From Olleya aquimaris (GTDB taxonomy: Bacteria > Bacteroidota > Bacteroidia > Flavobacteriales > Flavobacteriaceae), in the NCBI RefSeq assembly GCF_003259525.1, contig NZ_QLLO01000006.1:108501-172500 (forward strand): 64,000 nt of DNA, written 5' to 3'. Under the pieces are notes generated by a model. The model was not told the origin of the DNA and ran no database searches. It saw only the letters and a list, made by a program, of their open reading frames with translations. This document shows, one piece after another, positions 1 to 8,089 of this stretch (within the stretch, counting starts at the first letter, position 1; the number at the start of each line of letters is the position of its first letter). A program made the position numbers and the translations under genes.

Positions 1-2
1 AG

Positions 3-902
3 GACACTCAACTTTGGAAACATAGTTATAGTGAGGTTTACGAGTTGTACAATCGTATCTTTAATTGTAAAGGTCATGGTTGGAGTAATGTGCAAAGTAC
101 ACACATTAATCTGCCTTTTTACGACGATAAAGAATTTGAAAAACTACATGCAGCAATCCGTATAATTCTACCGCTTATTCCTGGTTTGTGTGCAAGTTCT
201 CCAATATTAGAAGGTAAGGTAACTGGATTTAAAGACACTAGGTTAGAGTATTACAAAACCAATCAAAAGGAAATTCCGGAAATGACAGGCTCCGTAATTC
301 CAGAACGCGTATTTAGTAAAACCGACTACTACTCTACTATTTTTGAACCCATAAAAAAAGCCATTAAAAAGTATGATGTCAATAACATTTTAGACCATCA
401 TTTTTTAAATAGTCGTGGTGCAATTGCTCGTTTTGACAGAAATGCTATTGAAATACGATTGGTAGATATACAAGAATGTCCTAAAGCAGATATTGCTATT
501 TGCACTTTAATTATTGAGGTTTTAAAGCTTTTAGTTGAAGGAAAATTATCCAAGCTAAAAACTCAAACTTCTTGGCTAAAACAAGACCTATTTGCTATTT
601 TAAATGCCACAATAAAAGATGGCGAAAATTACACCATACACAATACAGACTACTTGTATCTTTTTAATATAGAAGACACTATTACTGTAAAAAAACTGTG
701 GTATAATTTGTATGAAAAAGTAAAACATAATATTCCGGAAGACTATCAAAATACTTTAGAAGTCATTTTTAAGCATGGCACCTTGTCAACCAGAATTACA
801 GGCGCTATTGAAACAGACCCTTCTATAAATAACATTGAAAAAATCTATTTTCAACTGGCAAATTGCTTAGAAAACAATTCGCTTTTTATACCCAACACTT
901 AA
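3..902 (+). CDS. Carboxylate-amine ligase, GCS2 family (5' truncated by window edge)
   Basis: This is the C-terminal part of a glutamate-cysteine ligase type 2 (GCS2, YbdK-like) protein, which forms amide bonds between a carboxylate and an amine using ATP. The frame is open to the left edge and reads DTQLWKHSYSEVYELYNRIF, a conserved GCS2 region, so the gene starts outside the window; the TTG at 45 is not a real start. Visible family features are GHGWSNVQSTHINLPF and, further on, ARFDRNAIEIRLVDIQECP, the arginine-rich end of the active-site fold. It ends one base before the next ATG and is probably translationally coupled to the amidohydrolase-like gene at 904. The true substrate cannot be read from sequence; glutathione synthesis is not implied. 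Confidence 0.85.
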   Translation, partial: DTQLWKHSYSEVYELYNRIFNCKGHGWSNVQSTHINLPFYDDKEFEKLHAAIRIILPLIPGLCASSPILEGKVTGFKDTRLEYYKTNQKEIPEMTGSVIPERVFSKTDYYSTIFEPIKKAIKKYDVNNILDHHFLNSRGAIARFDRNAIEIRLVDIQECPKADIAICTLIIEVLKLLVEGKLSKLKTQTSWLKQDLFAILNATIKDGENYTIHNTDYLYLFNIEDTITVKKLWYNLYEKVKHNIPEDYQNTLEVIFKHGTLSTRITGAIETDPSINNIEKIYFQLANCLENNSLFIPNT

Positions 903-903
903 A

Positions 904-1605
904 ATGAAACTAGTTTTAACGTGTGAACATGGTGGAAATGACATCCCAAGATTATATAAACACTTATTTACAAACCAAGAGGTTTTAAATTCTCATAGAG
1001 GGTTTGATATAGGCGCATTAGCAATTTTTAACCATCTAAAACCAATTGCGGACTTTTCTAAATATAGTACAACAAGCAGACTATTAATAGAGTTGAATCG
1101 TTCTTTACATCACAATCAATTATTTTCAGAGTTTACTACTAATTTACCGCAGTTAGACAAAGCAAAAATTATTACAGATTATTACTCTGTGTATAGAGAT
1201 GAAGTTGAAGCTAAGATTAATACTTTCATTTTAAAAAAAGAAACCGTCCTTCATTTATCAATACATTCGTTTACACCAATATTAAATGGTATTAAACGTC
1301 AATGTGATATAGGCATACTTTATGATTCTAGAAAACTTGAAGAAAAAGAGTTTGCTATTCTATTAAAAAAAGAAATTAAAGCTATTAATCCTGAGTTAAA
1401 TATTAGATTTAATTATCCTTATTTAGGAAAATCAGATGGTTTTACAACCTATTTAAGGCAACAATTCTCAAAAAATTACATAGGTATAGAAATAGAAGTT
1501 AACCAAAGATTTTCTGAAAACAACGCAGTAAATAACAGTTTAAAAAAAGTAATTAAACAAGCTTTATTTGAGATAACCCATAAAAAAAACCGCTACAATT
1601 TGTAG
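904..1605 (+). CDS. N-formylglutamate amidohydrolase family protein
   Basis: This 233-residue protein belongs to the N-formylglutamate amidohydrolase (FGase/HutG-like) family, zinc-dependent hydrolases of N-acylated amino acids. Supporting motifs are CEHGGNDIP near the N-terminus (metal-binding His/Glu), SRLLIELNRS, the LSIHSFTP segment, DIGILYD and a C-terminal IGIEIEVNQRF. The start follows the preceding stop by one base. No histidine-degradation genes are nearby; pairing with a GCS2 ligase suggests a shared role in making or trimming an amide-linked metabolite (inference). The stop codon lies inside the hairpin of the downstream terminator. Confidence 0.85.
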   Translation: MKLVLTCEHGGNDIPRLYKHLFTNQEVLNSHRGFDIGALAIFNHLKPIADFSKYSTTSRLLIELNRSLHHNQLFSEFTTNLPQLDKAKIITDYYSVYRDEVEAKINTFILKKETVLHLSIHSFTPILNGIKRQCDIGILYDSRKLEEKEFAILLKKEIKAINPELNIRFNYPYLGKSDGFTTYLRQQFSKNYIGIEIEVNQRFSENNAVNNSLKKVIKQALFEITHKKNRYNL

Positions 1606-1618
1606 CGGTTTTTTTTGT
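1582..1618. terminator. Bidirectional intrinsic terminator
   Basis: CCGCTACA (1590-1597) pairs with TGTAGCGG (1601-1608) around a 3-nt loop, flanked by an A tract on the left and a T tract on the right. It can stop transcription on both strands and serves the convergent genes ending at 1605 (+) and 1637 (-). The stop codon of the plus gene (1603-1605) is part of the 3' arm. Confidence 0.9.
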
Positions 1619-1636
1619 ATTTGATTGATAGTAAGA

Positions 1637-4600
1637 TTATTTATTTACTAAAATCTTTTTGGTGAAAGTTCTTCTTTCAGACTCTAATTTTAAAATGTAA
1701 AGACCTGCAGCTAATGCTTTAGTTCTAATAACATTTGAATTATTAGATAGTGTTCCGGAAAGTACTTGCTTACCATTTAAATCTATCATAGAGTAATTAA
1801 ATACTTCTCCTTCTAATAAAGTAATATTTACATTTAACTCATTAATAACTGGGTTTGGATACAGTTTAAGATCCGATACTAAAGAAGTTTCTTCAGATTT
1901 AAATTCTGTAGGTTCTTCCATATCATTTGTTGAGTTATTAGTTTTTGAAGATGCAACTCGATCTGTAGATCCAGCAAGAATTACTAATATCGGGCTTCCA
2001 TTTACATCTAAATTTGCACAAATTAAGCTATCGTTAATTAAATTTAACACATCAGAAGCAGTAGTAACACCTATGATAATATCATTATCTAGATCTAAAG
2101 TTAATGGATCATAAGCTAACATATGTACTTTATAATTACCTCCTACAGCAGGCAATTGAATTGTTGTAGAATTACTAACTCTTTGAATTGTTAACGAATT
2201 TCCACTTGTTAAAACTGTACCCAATTGATACCCTTGAGGTAAAACTGCGTTTCCATTTGGAGTTATTGTAACAAAGGAATTTACAGCTGGATTGACTAAA
2301 ACTACATTAGCACTTAAAGTTCCTGTACCTGCAAATACTGTATCGTCACATTGTAAACCATCTTCTAAAGTAAAACTAATTGTTTTAACTTCACATAGAC
2401 TTAAACATGTAGAACCACCTGTTGAAGAAAAAGATACTGAAGATTCAACACCACCAATACTCTTAGTATTAGTAACGTTTGCTATTTTATCTGTAGAATT
2501 ATCACAATCATCACCAGAAGAAATAGTATACAATCTTGCTGTTACTTGAAAATTACCTAACCCTAAATCCCATGCTGCTCCATTTGCAGGGTAAGTATAA
2601 GGAAAATCATTTTCAGTAATAATTGTTGTTGTATTTGTATCTGTATTAAGCACTGTATAGATAATTGTATTTGTATTTCCGCTAACCACACTTTCAAAGT
2701 ATGGATTGGTTGGTAAATCCATTAGATTATACACACCACCATCAACTAAAGAAACACTTTCGGTTCCATCTGTTAACACAAAATCATCTATACTACCACA
2801 ACAATTAGTTATTGTAAAGGTTAAACATTGTGTATCACATTCTTCACCACTTGCTTGATTTTGTTTGTAAACAGTAGAGCAGAAACTAAATGTACCACAA
2901 CCTAAGTTCCAAACTTGGTTTGTTGCTCCAGGGAATGTATAAGGTAATACATTTTCTAACTTAGTATATACTTCACCAGTATCAAGGTTTGTTAATGTAT
3001 TAAATGCACTTTCAATATTTCCAGTGGTTAAAACATTGATATTAAAATTAGTTGGTAAGTCATTAATATTGTAAGTTCCTCCATCAACTAATGCTACTGT
3101 TGGATCAGAGAAATTTGAGAATTCAAATCCTGTTATAGATCCACAATCTGAGATTTGACCACATCCATCATTAATACTAGCAGTATTACCGTTTGTATCT
3201 ACATATCCAATAACTTGAACTAGTCCATCAAATGTAATACCTAATAAATCTTGAGAACATGATGTATGTATTTGTGCAGTTGCACCATTAATATACACTT
3301 CAAAATCTTTTTCTAATTTATCATCTGTTGCAGTAGCTGTGTAAGTTCCATCTCCATTATTAACTACAGTTCCTGAATTAGTAGTAACTGTTCCTGTACC
3401 AGAATAAGCAAAAGTTAATTCTACTAATCCTCCTTCGCATGGGCAATCTGGTATAGATCCATCATATAAAGTAAATTTAAGATAATCATAATCACACTTA
3501 TCACCCATTGCATTATCCATATCATAAATTTCTGCTTTAACTTTAAATTCAGAAATCCCTAAACTCCATGGTGTACCATCACTTGGGTAAGTAAAAGCTT
3601 CATCATTGTCTATAGAAACAAATTCGTCACCTGTGTCTTCATTTTTTACTTCAAATCTTACACTTTCTGGAAATCCAGATAACAATACGCCAACATAAAA
3701 ATTAGCTGGTAAAGCATTAATATCATAACTATCACCATCTACAATTGGGATACTTGTAACACCGTCTGTTAAAACAAATCCTAATACATCACCACAAACT
3801 GGTGCTTGAGTACAACCATCTGTTAAACTAGCACTATTACCTTCTGAATCTACATAACCAACAACTTGAACTCCTCCTGTAAAAGTAACTCCTAAAACAT
3901 CTTGAGAACATGAAGTATGTATTGCTGCTGTGTAACAACCGCTAGTCACTATTTGTAAATTTTTCTCTAGTTTTAAACCATTATTAGAGACTGTATATGT
4001 ACCATCTCCATTATCTGTTATAGTTCCAGAGTTAGTAGTTATAGAACCACCACCAGAATAAGCAAAAGTAAGCTCTACCATTCCACCTTGACAATCACAA
4101 TCAGGCACAATAACATCTATAATTTTAAATTTAATTGTTTCGCTATCACAATAACTTCCTTGACAATTATTAAACTCAAAAATTTTGGCTTTTAATTCAA
4201 ATTCTCCTGTACCATAACTCCAAGCAGCATTTCCACCAGGTGTTGTGTAAGGAAGATGATTTTCTCCGATTGTATATTCTTGACCAGAATCTAAATTTTT
4301 AAGTCTAAAACTAGCGCTTTCAGAAAATCCGTTAACTAATAAATCAACATAAAAACCTGTTGGTAACTGATCTAAACTATATTCTGCATTATCAACAATT
4401 GCAACAGTACTAGTACCATTAGAAAATTGAAATCCTGCTATACTACCACAAGGTGGAGTTGACAAAATCTCAAATTTAATGGTCTCACTATCACAGTAAG
4501 ATCCTTGACAACTATTATATTTATAAATTTTGGCTTTGACTTCAAATTCTCCATATCCAAAATTCCAAGCTGCATTTCCACCAGGAAAAGTATAAGGCAA

Positions 4601-4897
4601 ATGATTTTCTGTAATATTATAAGTCTGCCCTGTAGTTTTATTTTTTACTTCAAATTTAGCACTTTCAGAAAATCCAACTACTAATAAATCTACATAGAAG
4701 TTAGTTGGTAAATCTCCAAAATAGTAAGCCTGATCGTTGCTAATAGTGACTATTTCAGAACCATTAGAAAACTGGAATCCAGAAATATTTCCGCAATTGG
4801 TATCATCAAAAGCATTAGCTTGAAATGAAAAAATTAAAGTCACTACAGTTAGTAGTACTCTAACTTTTATAGTTAGGTTGAGTAATAATTTATACAT
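1637..4897 (-). CDS. Large modular T9SS-exported cell-surface/secreted protein
   Basis: This 1086-residue protein has an N-terminal signal peptide (about residues 1-29) and ends in a type A T9SS sorting domain (about 1010-1086: LYPNPVINELNV, then GLYILKL and a basic KKILVNK tail). The body is built from two Cys-containing module types. Module A begins CGxIxGF and carries a DLPTNFYVD-like motif and a YTFPGG..W segment; module B begins C-x-C-x-GG, carries ELTFAYSG and NGDGTYT, and ends IHTSCSQDxLGxTF. I read the order as A-A-B-A-B-A-A. The protein should cross the outer membrane through the machinery whose sortase (porU) and shuttle (porV) are also in this window. Its function is unknown; adhesion or matrix binding is inference. 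Confidence 0.85.
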   Translation of the reverse strand: MYKLLLNLTIKVRVLLTVVTLIFSFQANAFDDTNCGNISGFQFSNGSEIVTISNDQAYYFGDLPTNFYVDLLVVGFSESAKFEVKNKTTGQTYNITENHLPYTFPGGNAAWNFGYGEFEVKAKIYKYNSCQGSYCDSETIKFEILSTPPCGSIAGFQFSNGTSTVAIVDNAEYSLDQLPTGFYVDLLVNGFSESASFRLKNLDSGQEYTIGENHLPYTTPGGNAAWSYGTGEFELKAKIFEFNNCQGSYCDSETIKFKIIDVIVPDCDCQGGMVELTFAYSGGGSITTNSGTITDNGDGTYTVSNNGLKLEKNLQIVTSGCYTAAIHTSCSQDVLGVTFTGGVQVVGYVDSEGNSASLTDGCTQAPVCGDVLGFVLTDGVTSIPIVDGDSYDINALPANFYVGVLLSGFPESVRFEVKNEDTGDEFVSIDNDEAFTYPSDGTPWSLGISEFKVKAEIYDMDNAMGDKCDYDYLKFTLYDGSIPDCPCEGGLVELTFAYSGTGTVTTNSGTVVNNGDGTYTATATDDKLEKDFEVYINGATAQIHTSCSQDLLGITFDGLVQVIGYVDTNGNTASINDGCGQISDCGSITGFEFSNFSDPTVALVDGGTYNINDLPTNFNINVLTTGNIESAFNTLTNLDTGEVYTKLENVLPYTFPGATNQVWNLGCGTFSFCSTVYKQNQASGEECDTQCLTFTITNCCGSIDDFVLTDGTESVSLVDGGVYNLMDLPTNPYFESVVSGNTNTIIYTVLNTDTNTTTIITENDFPYTYPANGAAWDLGLGNFQVTARLYTISSGDDCDNSTDKIANVTNTKSIGGVESSVSFSSTGGSTCLSLCEVKTISFTLEDGLQCDDTVFAGTGTLSANVVLVNPAVNSFVTITPNGNAVLPQGYQLGTVLTSGNSLTIQRVSNSTTIQLPAVGGNYKVHMLAYDPLTLDLDNDIIIGVTTASDVLNLINDSLICANLDVNGSPILVILAGSTDRVASSKTNNSTNDMEEPTEFKSEETSLVSDLKLYPNPVINELNVNITLLEGEVFNYSMIDLNGKQVLSGTLSNNSNVIRTKALAAGLYILKLESERRTFTKKILVNK

Positions 4898-4931
4898 AAA
4901 TTTGGTTTTAATATTATTAACATTTACCTAA

Positions 4932-4939
4932 CAAATTTA
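4932..4939 (-). promoter_or_regulatory. Putative Bacteroidetes -7 element for the T9SS substrate gene
   Basis: Read on the minus strand this is TAAATTTG, a match to TAnnTTTG, about 35 nt before the ATG at 4897. The upstream -33 match is poor, so the call rests on the -7 box alone. Confidence 0.35.
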
Positions 4940-5084
4940 CCTAACAGAAATACCTTACAGAAAAAAAATAGCCTAAATGCAATATTTGTCTTTAAATGGA
5001 TAAAACATACACTTTTAGCGGATTAAAGGTAAAAAACAGTTGTTTTTTTATAGTTAAAAGACCTTTTTTAAGGATTTAATAAAA

Positions 5085-5669
5085 CTAAAACAGAAGTTTA
5101 ATATTAGAATAAGAATTTTCTAATGCTTGGTTTACTTCTTTAGCATTTAACCATTTTACTTCAGTGATTCCTTCGTTTAATTGAGGGTAAAACTTACCAG
5201 AAAACGACGAATACATCTCATACCAATAGGTGATTTTTAGTTTTGCCTTTCCGTTTCGCTTAAAAATATGATAGGTATTAGGTAATGGTTTAATAATCTT
5301 TAGCTTACCAATTCCGGTTTCTTCTTTAACTTCTCTAATTGCTGTTTCTTCAATAGACTCTTTACCTTCTGTTTTTCCTTTAGGTAAGTCCCATTTATCA
5401 TTTCTATAGATAAATAAAATTTCATCTTTATCATTAAAGACTTTTCCACCACCAGCAATTACATTGGGTAATTTCTTTTTAAAGGATTTAAGTAATTTAT
5501 CTTCTTTGGGACCTATTAATCTTATAGAATTGATTGATTTTTTTGATAATGTTTTAATAATTAACTCAATATCAGCATCCTTAAGTAAGAAGTTTTTAAA
5601 GTCGGTTTCCTTTTCTACTTTTGTAGTTAAGTATATAGGTTTGTCATTAACAAAAATGGGCTGCATCAA
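5085..5669 (-). CDS. NUDIX hydrolase
   Basis: This 194-residue protein carries a perfect Nudix box at residues 98-120: G98, E104, then R112-E113 and E116-E117 with G119, which coordinate Mg2+ for hydrolysis of a nucleoside diphosphate linked to another moiety. A roughly 70-residue N-terminal extension precedes the domain. The protein begins Met-Met, so the start may be 5669 or 5666. It is divergent from pyrE. Substrate specificity cannot be deduced. Confidence 0.9.
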   Translation of the reverse strand: MMQPIFVNDKPIYLTTKVEKETDFKNFLLKDADIELIIKTLSKKSINSIRLIGPKEDKLLKSFKKKLPNVIAGGGKVFNDKDEILFIYRNDKWDLPKGKTEGKESIEETAIREVKEETGIGKLKIIKPLPNTYHIFKRNGKAKLKITYWYEMYSSFSGKFYPQLNEGITEVKWLNAKEVNQALENSYSNIKLLF

Positions 5670-5776
5670 ATTTTTCTGTGCTTTTTTATTTTAGGTAAAA
5701 ATATTAAAATTAATCAGATAGTTGTAATCTCTTTTTTTATTTTGAAATTTAATTTAAGACAAATTAAATTTATCTG

Positions 5777-5784
5777 TATTTTTG
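5777..5784 (+). promoter_or_regulatory. Putative -7 element of pyrE
   Basis: TATTTTTG matches TAnnTTTG and ends 4 nt before the pyrE ATG at 5789. If used, the transcript would be leaderless or nearly so. No good -33 TTTG is found at the expected distance, so this is tentative. Confidence 0.4.
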
Positions 5785-5788
5785 CCAC

Positions 5789-6433
5789 ATGATTATTAAC
5801 GACCAAACCGCAAGGCAAACCGCCAAAGTTTTATTACAGATTAATGCTATTAAACTTCAACCTAATGATCCGTTTACTTGGGCTTCTGGTTGGAAATCTC
5901 CAATTTATTGTGATAATCGCATTGTACTATCCTACCCTACTGTAAGAAATTACATTAGAGAGGAAATTAGCAAGTTTATTGAAGAACATTACGGAAAACC
6001 AGATGTTATTGCAGGTGTTGCTACAGGTGCAATAGGTATTGGTATGTTAGTAGCAGAGTATTTAGGACTACCATTTATATATGTTAGACCTGAAGCTAAA
6101 GGACATGGTAGAAAAAACCAAATTGAAGGACATATCGAAAGTGGACAAAACGTTGTTGTAGTTGAAGATTTAATTAGTACTGGAAAAAGCAGTCTTAATG
6201 CTGTAAAAGCTCTAAGAGAAGCTAATGTCAATGTAAAAGGTATGATTGCCATTTTTTCTTATGGTTTTGATGTAGCAAACTCTAATTTTGAAAACGAAAA
6301 TGTGACATTACACACTTTAAGTAATTACAAAAACTTGTTGCTTGAAGCAGCCTCTAGCAAATACATTACAGATAATCAAATAGACACATTAAGTCAATGG
6401 AACGCCAACCCAAGTGTTTGGAACGCTAATTGA
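5789..6433 (+). CDS. pyrE: Orotate phosphoribosyltransferase
   Basis: This 214-residue cytosolic enzyme of de novo pyrimidine synthesis converts orotate and PRPP to orotidine 5'-monophosphate. The PRPP-binding motif VVVVEDLISTGKSS lies at residues 122-135, and WASGWKSPIYCDNR near residue 31 and RPEAKGHGRKNQIEG near residue 100 are conserved substrate and flexible-loop segments. The length is normal for the family. It heads a plus-strand pair with the SRPBCC gene 63 nt downstream. Confidence 0.96.
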   Translation: MIINDQTARQTAKVLLQINAIKLQPNDPFTWASGWKSPIYCDNRIVLSYPTVRNYIREEISKFIEEHYGKPDVIAGVATGAIGIGMLVAEYLGLPFIYVRPEAKGHGRKNQIEGHIESGQNVVVVEDLISTGKSSLNAVKALREANVNVKGMIAIFSYGFDVANSNFENENVTLHTLSNYKNLLLEAASSKYITDNQIDTLSQWNANPSVWNAN

Positions 6434-6496
6434 TACTACATTTTATGTTGTTATTTTCTAACAACAAAAATTAAATAAAAAACACACCACACAATT

Positions 6497-6904
6497 ATGA
6501 AATTAGAAAGCCCTAAAGTTACTTTAGATAAATCAACAGAAGATACGTTTAACTTTTTAAGCGACATCAAAAACTTTAAAAGCCTAATGCCAGAAAACAT
6601 TAGCAAATTTGAAGTTTTAGGAGAAGATAAGTTTTTGTTTGCCTTAAAAGGAATGCCAGAAATTATTTTAAAAAAGAAAGAAAGCACGCCAAACAGTCAA
6701 ATAGTATTAGGTGCAGCTGGAGGAAAAATAGATTTTTCTTTAACTGCTAATATTACTGAAGTAGACACTAACAAAAGTGAAGTACAACTTGTTTTTGAGG
6801 GCGAATTTAACGCCATGATGGCAATGATGATTAAAGGACCTATCAATAAATTTATTGAAACTTTAGCCACTAATATGCCTCAAGCTATTAATACAGTAGC
6901 GTAA
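6497..6904 (+). CDS. SRPBCC (START-like) family protein
   Basis: This 135-residue protein looks like a small START/Bet v1-like helix-grip protein: a leading strand (ESPKVTLDKSTEDTFNFLSDIKNF), alternating beta segments, and a long C-terminal helix (MIKGPINKFIETLATNMPQAI). Such proteins bind hydrophobic ligands; no ligand or catalytic residue can be named. It follows pyrE closely. Its 3' end overlaps the convergent birA end by 17 nt. Confidence 0.7.
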   Translation: MKLESPKVTLDKSTEDTFNFLSDIKNFKSLMPENISKFEVLGEDKFLFALKGMPEIILKKKESTPNSQIVLGAAGGKIDFSLTANITEVDTNKSEVQLVFEGEFNAMMAMMIKGPINKFIETLATNMPQAINTVA

Positions 6905-7613
6905 TAGTTTTTAAATCGAAAGTTTTTAACACTTGATCTTCTATTAAAACTTCAAGTAATCCTTCGTTAGAAACGCCTTTTATAATACCAGAAAATAAGC
7001 CTTCAGCAGATTTAAATGTTGAAGGTTTTTCTTTTCTAAATAAATAAGATTCGTAAGAAGCTTTTAATAAAGAGTTATCCTTATTAAAATTCTTAAATTC
7101 AATTTGTAACTGCTTTAAAACAAGGTGTAACACTTCGTCTAAATGGTAAGAAACACCAGTTATTTTTTTTAAAGAACTTGCTTTAGGAAAATGCTCAAAC
7201 TGCAATTGATTAACATTTAGGCCAATACCAATAATAGAAGACTCTATGTGGTTTTGTTTTATGACATTTTCTATTAAAACTCCGCAAATTTTCTGGTTAT
7301 CTGACAAAATGTCGTTTGGCCATTTCACGCTCAATTTAGGAATATTAAGGGTTTCTAAAGCTTTAATTATTGCTAAAGACACAGCCATACTAATATTAAA
7401 TTGCTGCTCTAATAACAAACCGTCAAACCGTTTATAAACACTAAAGGTTAGGTTTTTAAAGGGTTGAGATTGCCAAGACGTACCCATTTGACCTCGTCCT
7501 TGGGTTTGGTCATCTGTTACAATAGTGGTAAAATCTTCAACAGGACTATCCAAACTTAGATTACGAAGAAACCGATTTGTAGAATCGGTGGCATTAAGTT
7601 TGATTATACGCAT
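6888..7613 (-). CDS. birA: Biotin-[acetyl-CoA-carboxylase] ligase
   Basis: This 241-residue monofunctional biotin protein ligase activates biotin to biotinyl-AMP and attaches it to the lysine of biotin carboxyl carrier protein. The biotin/ATP loop GRGQMGTSWQS (39-49) and KWPNDI (97-102) are intact. There is no N-terminal DNA-binding domain, so it should not act as the biotin repressor that E. coli BirA is. It is divergent from rsfS and overlaps the SRPBCC gene at the 3' end. Confidence 0.93.
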   Translation of the reverse strand: MRIIKLNATDSTNRFLRNLSLDSPVEDFTTIVTDDQTQGRGQMGTSWQSQPFKNLTFSVYKRFDGLLLEQQFNISMAVSLAIIKALETLNIPKLSVKWPNDILSDNQKICGVLIENVIKQNHIESSIIGIGLNVNQLQFEHFPKASSLKKITGVSYHLDEVLHLVLKQLQIEFKNFNKDNSLLKASYESYLFRKEKPSTFKSAEGLFSGIIKGVSNEGLLEVLIEDQVLKTFDLKTITLLY

Positions 7614-7680
7614 ATTAAATAATTATCTTCGTATTATAAAATCTTATGATTTTTTTAGAGTATAAAGAACTTAAAAATAA

Positions 7681-7688
7681 TAACTTTG
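7681..7688 (+). promoter_or_regulatory. Putative -7 element for rsfS-ftsH
   Basis: TAACTTTG matches TAnnTTTG and is followed by CA, giving a start site near 7695 and a short leader before the ATG at 7709. The -33 region is T-rich without a clear TTTG. Confidence 0.45.
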
Positions 7689-7708
7689 CACAAATATAAA
7701 TCTTATTA

Positions 7709-8080
7709 ATGGCGAAAAAACAATCAAACGCAGATGCCCTTATAGCAACAATAATTGAGGGTATTGAAGATGTAAAAGGAAAAGACATAAATATTCTTGA
7801 TTTAAGAGAGATTGAAAACACAGTTTGTGACTACTTTGTGATTTGTGAAGGAACTTCCAACACACAAGTTAACGCCATTGTCAATTCTATACAGAAAAAA
7901 GTTAGTAAATCACTAAAGGATAAACCTTGGCATATAGAAGGAGAAGACAATGCAGAATGGGTTTTAATGGACTATGTTAATGTAGTAGTACACGTATTTC
8001 AAAAACACATTAGAGAATATTACGATATTGAAAGTCTTTGGGGAGATGCTAAAGTCACACTTATCGAAACCAATTATTAA
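7709..8080 (+). CDS. rsfS: Ribosome silencing factor RsfS (Iojap family)
   Basis: This 123-residue protein binds ribosomal protein uL14 and blocks joining of the 50S and 30S subunits in slow growth. The family core is visible: KGKDINILDLREIENTVCDYFVIC, GTSNTQVNAI and the KPWHIEGEDNAEWVLMDY segment, followed by VVVHVF and REYYDIESLWGDA. It lies 9 nt upstream of ftsH and is probably co-transcribed with it. Confidence 0.94.
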   Translation: MAKKQSNADALIATIIEGIEDVKGKDINILDLREIENTVCDYFVICEGTSNTQVNAIVNSIQKKVSKSLKDKPWHIEGEDNAEWVLMDYVNVVVHVFQKHIREYYDIESLWGDAKVTLIETNY

Positions 8081-8089
8081 ACACATTAC

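Noticed and set aside
5754..5762. TTAAGACAA upstream of pyrE, resembling half of the ECF element
   Set aside because: The partner box TTTACCCTA is absent at the required 11-nt distance, so it is not a fourth promoter copy.
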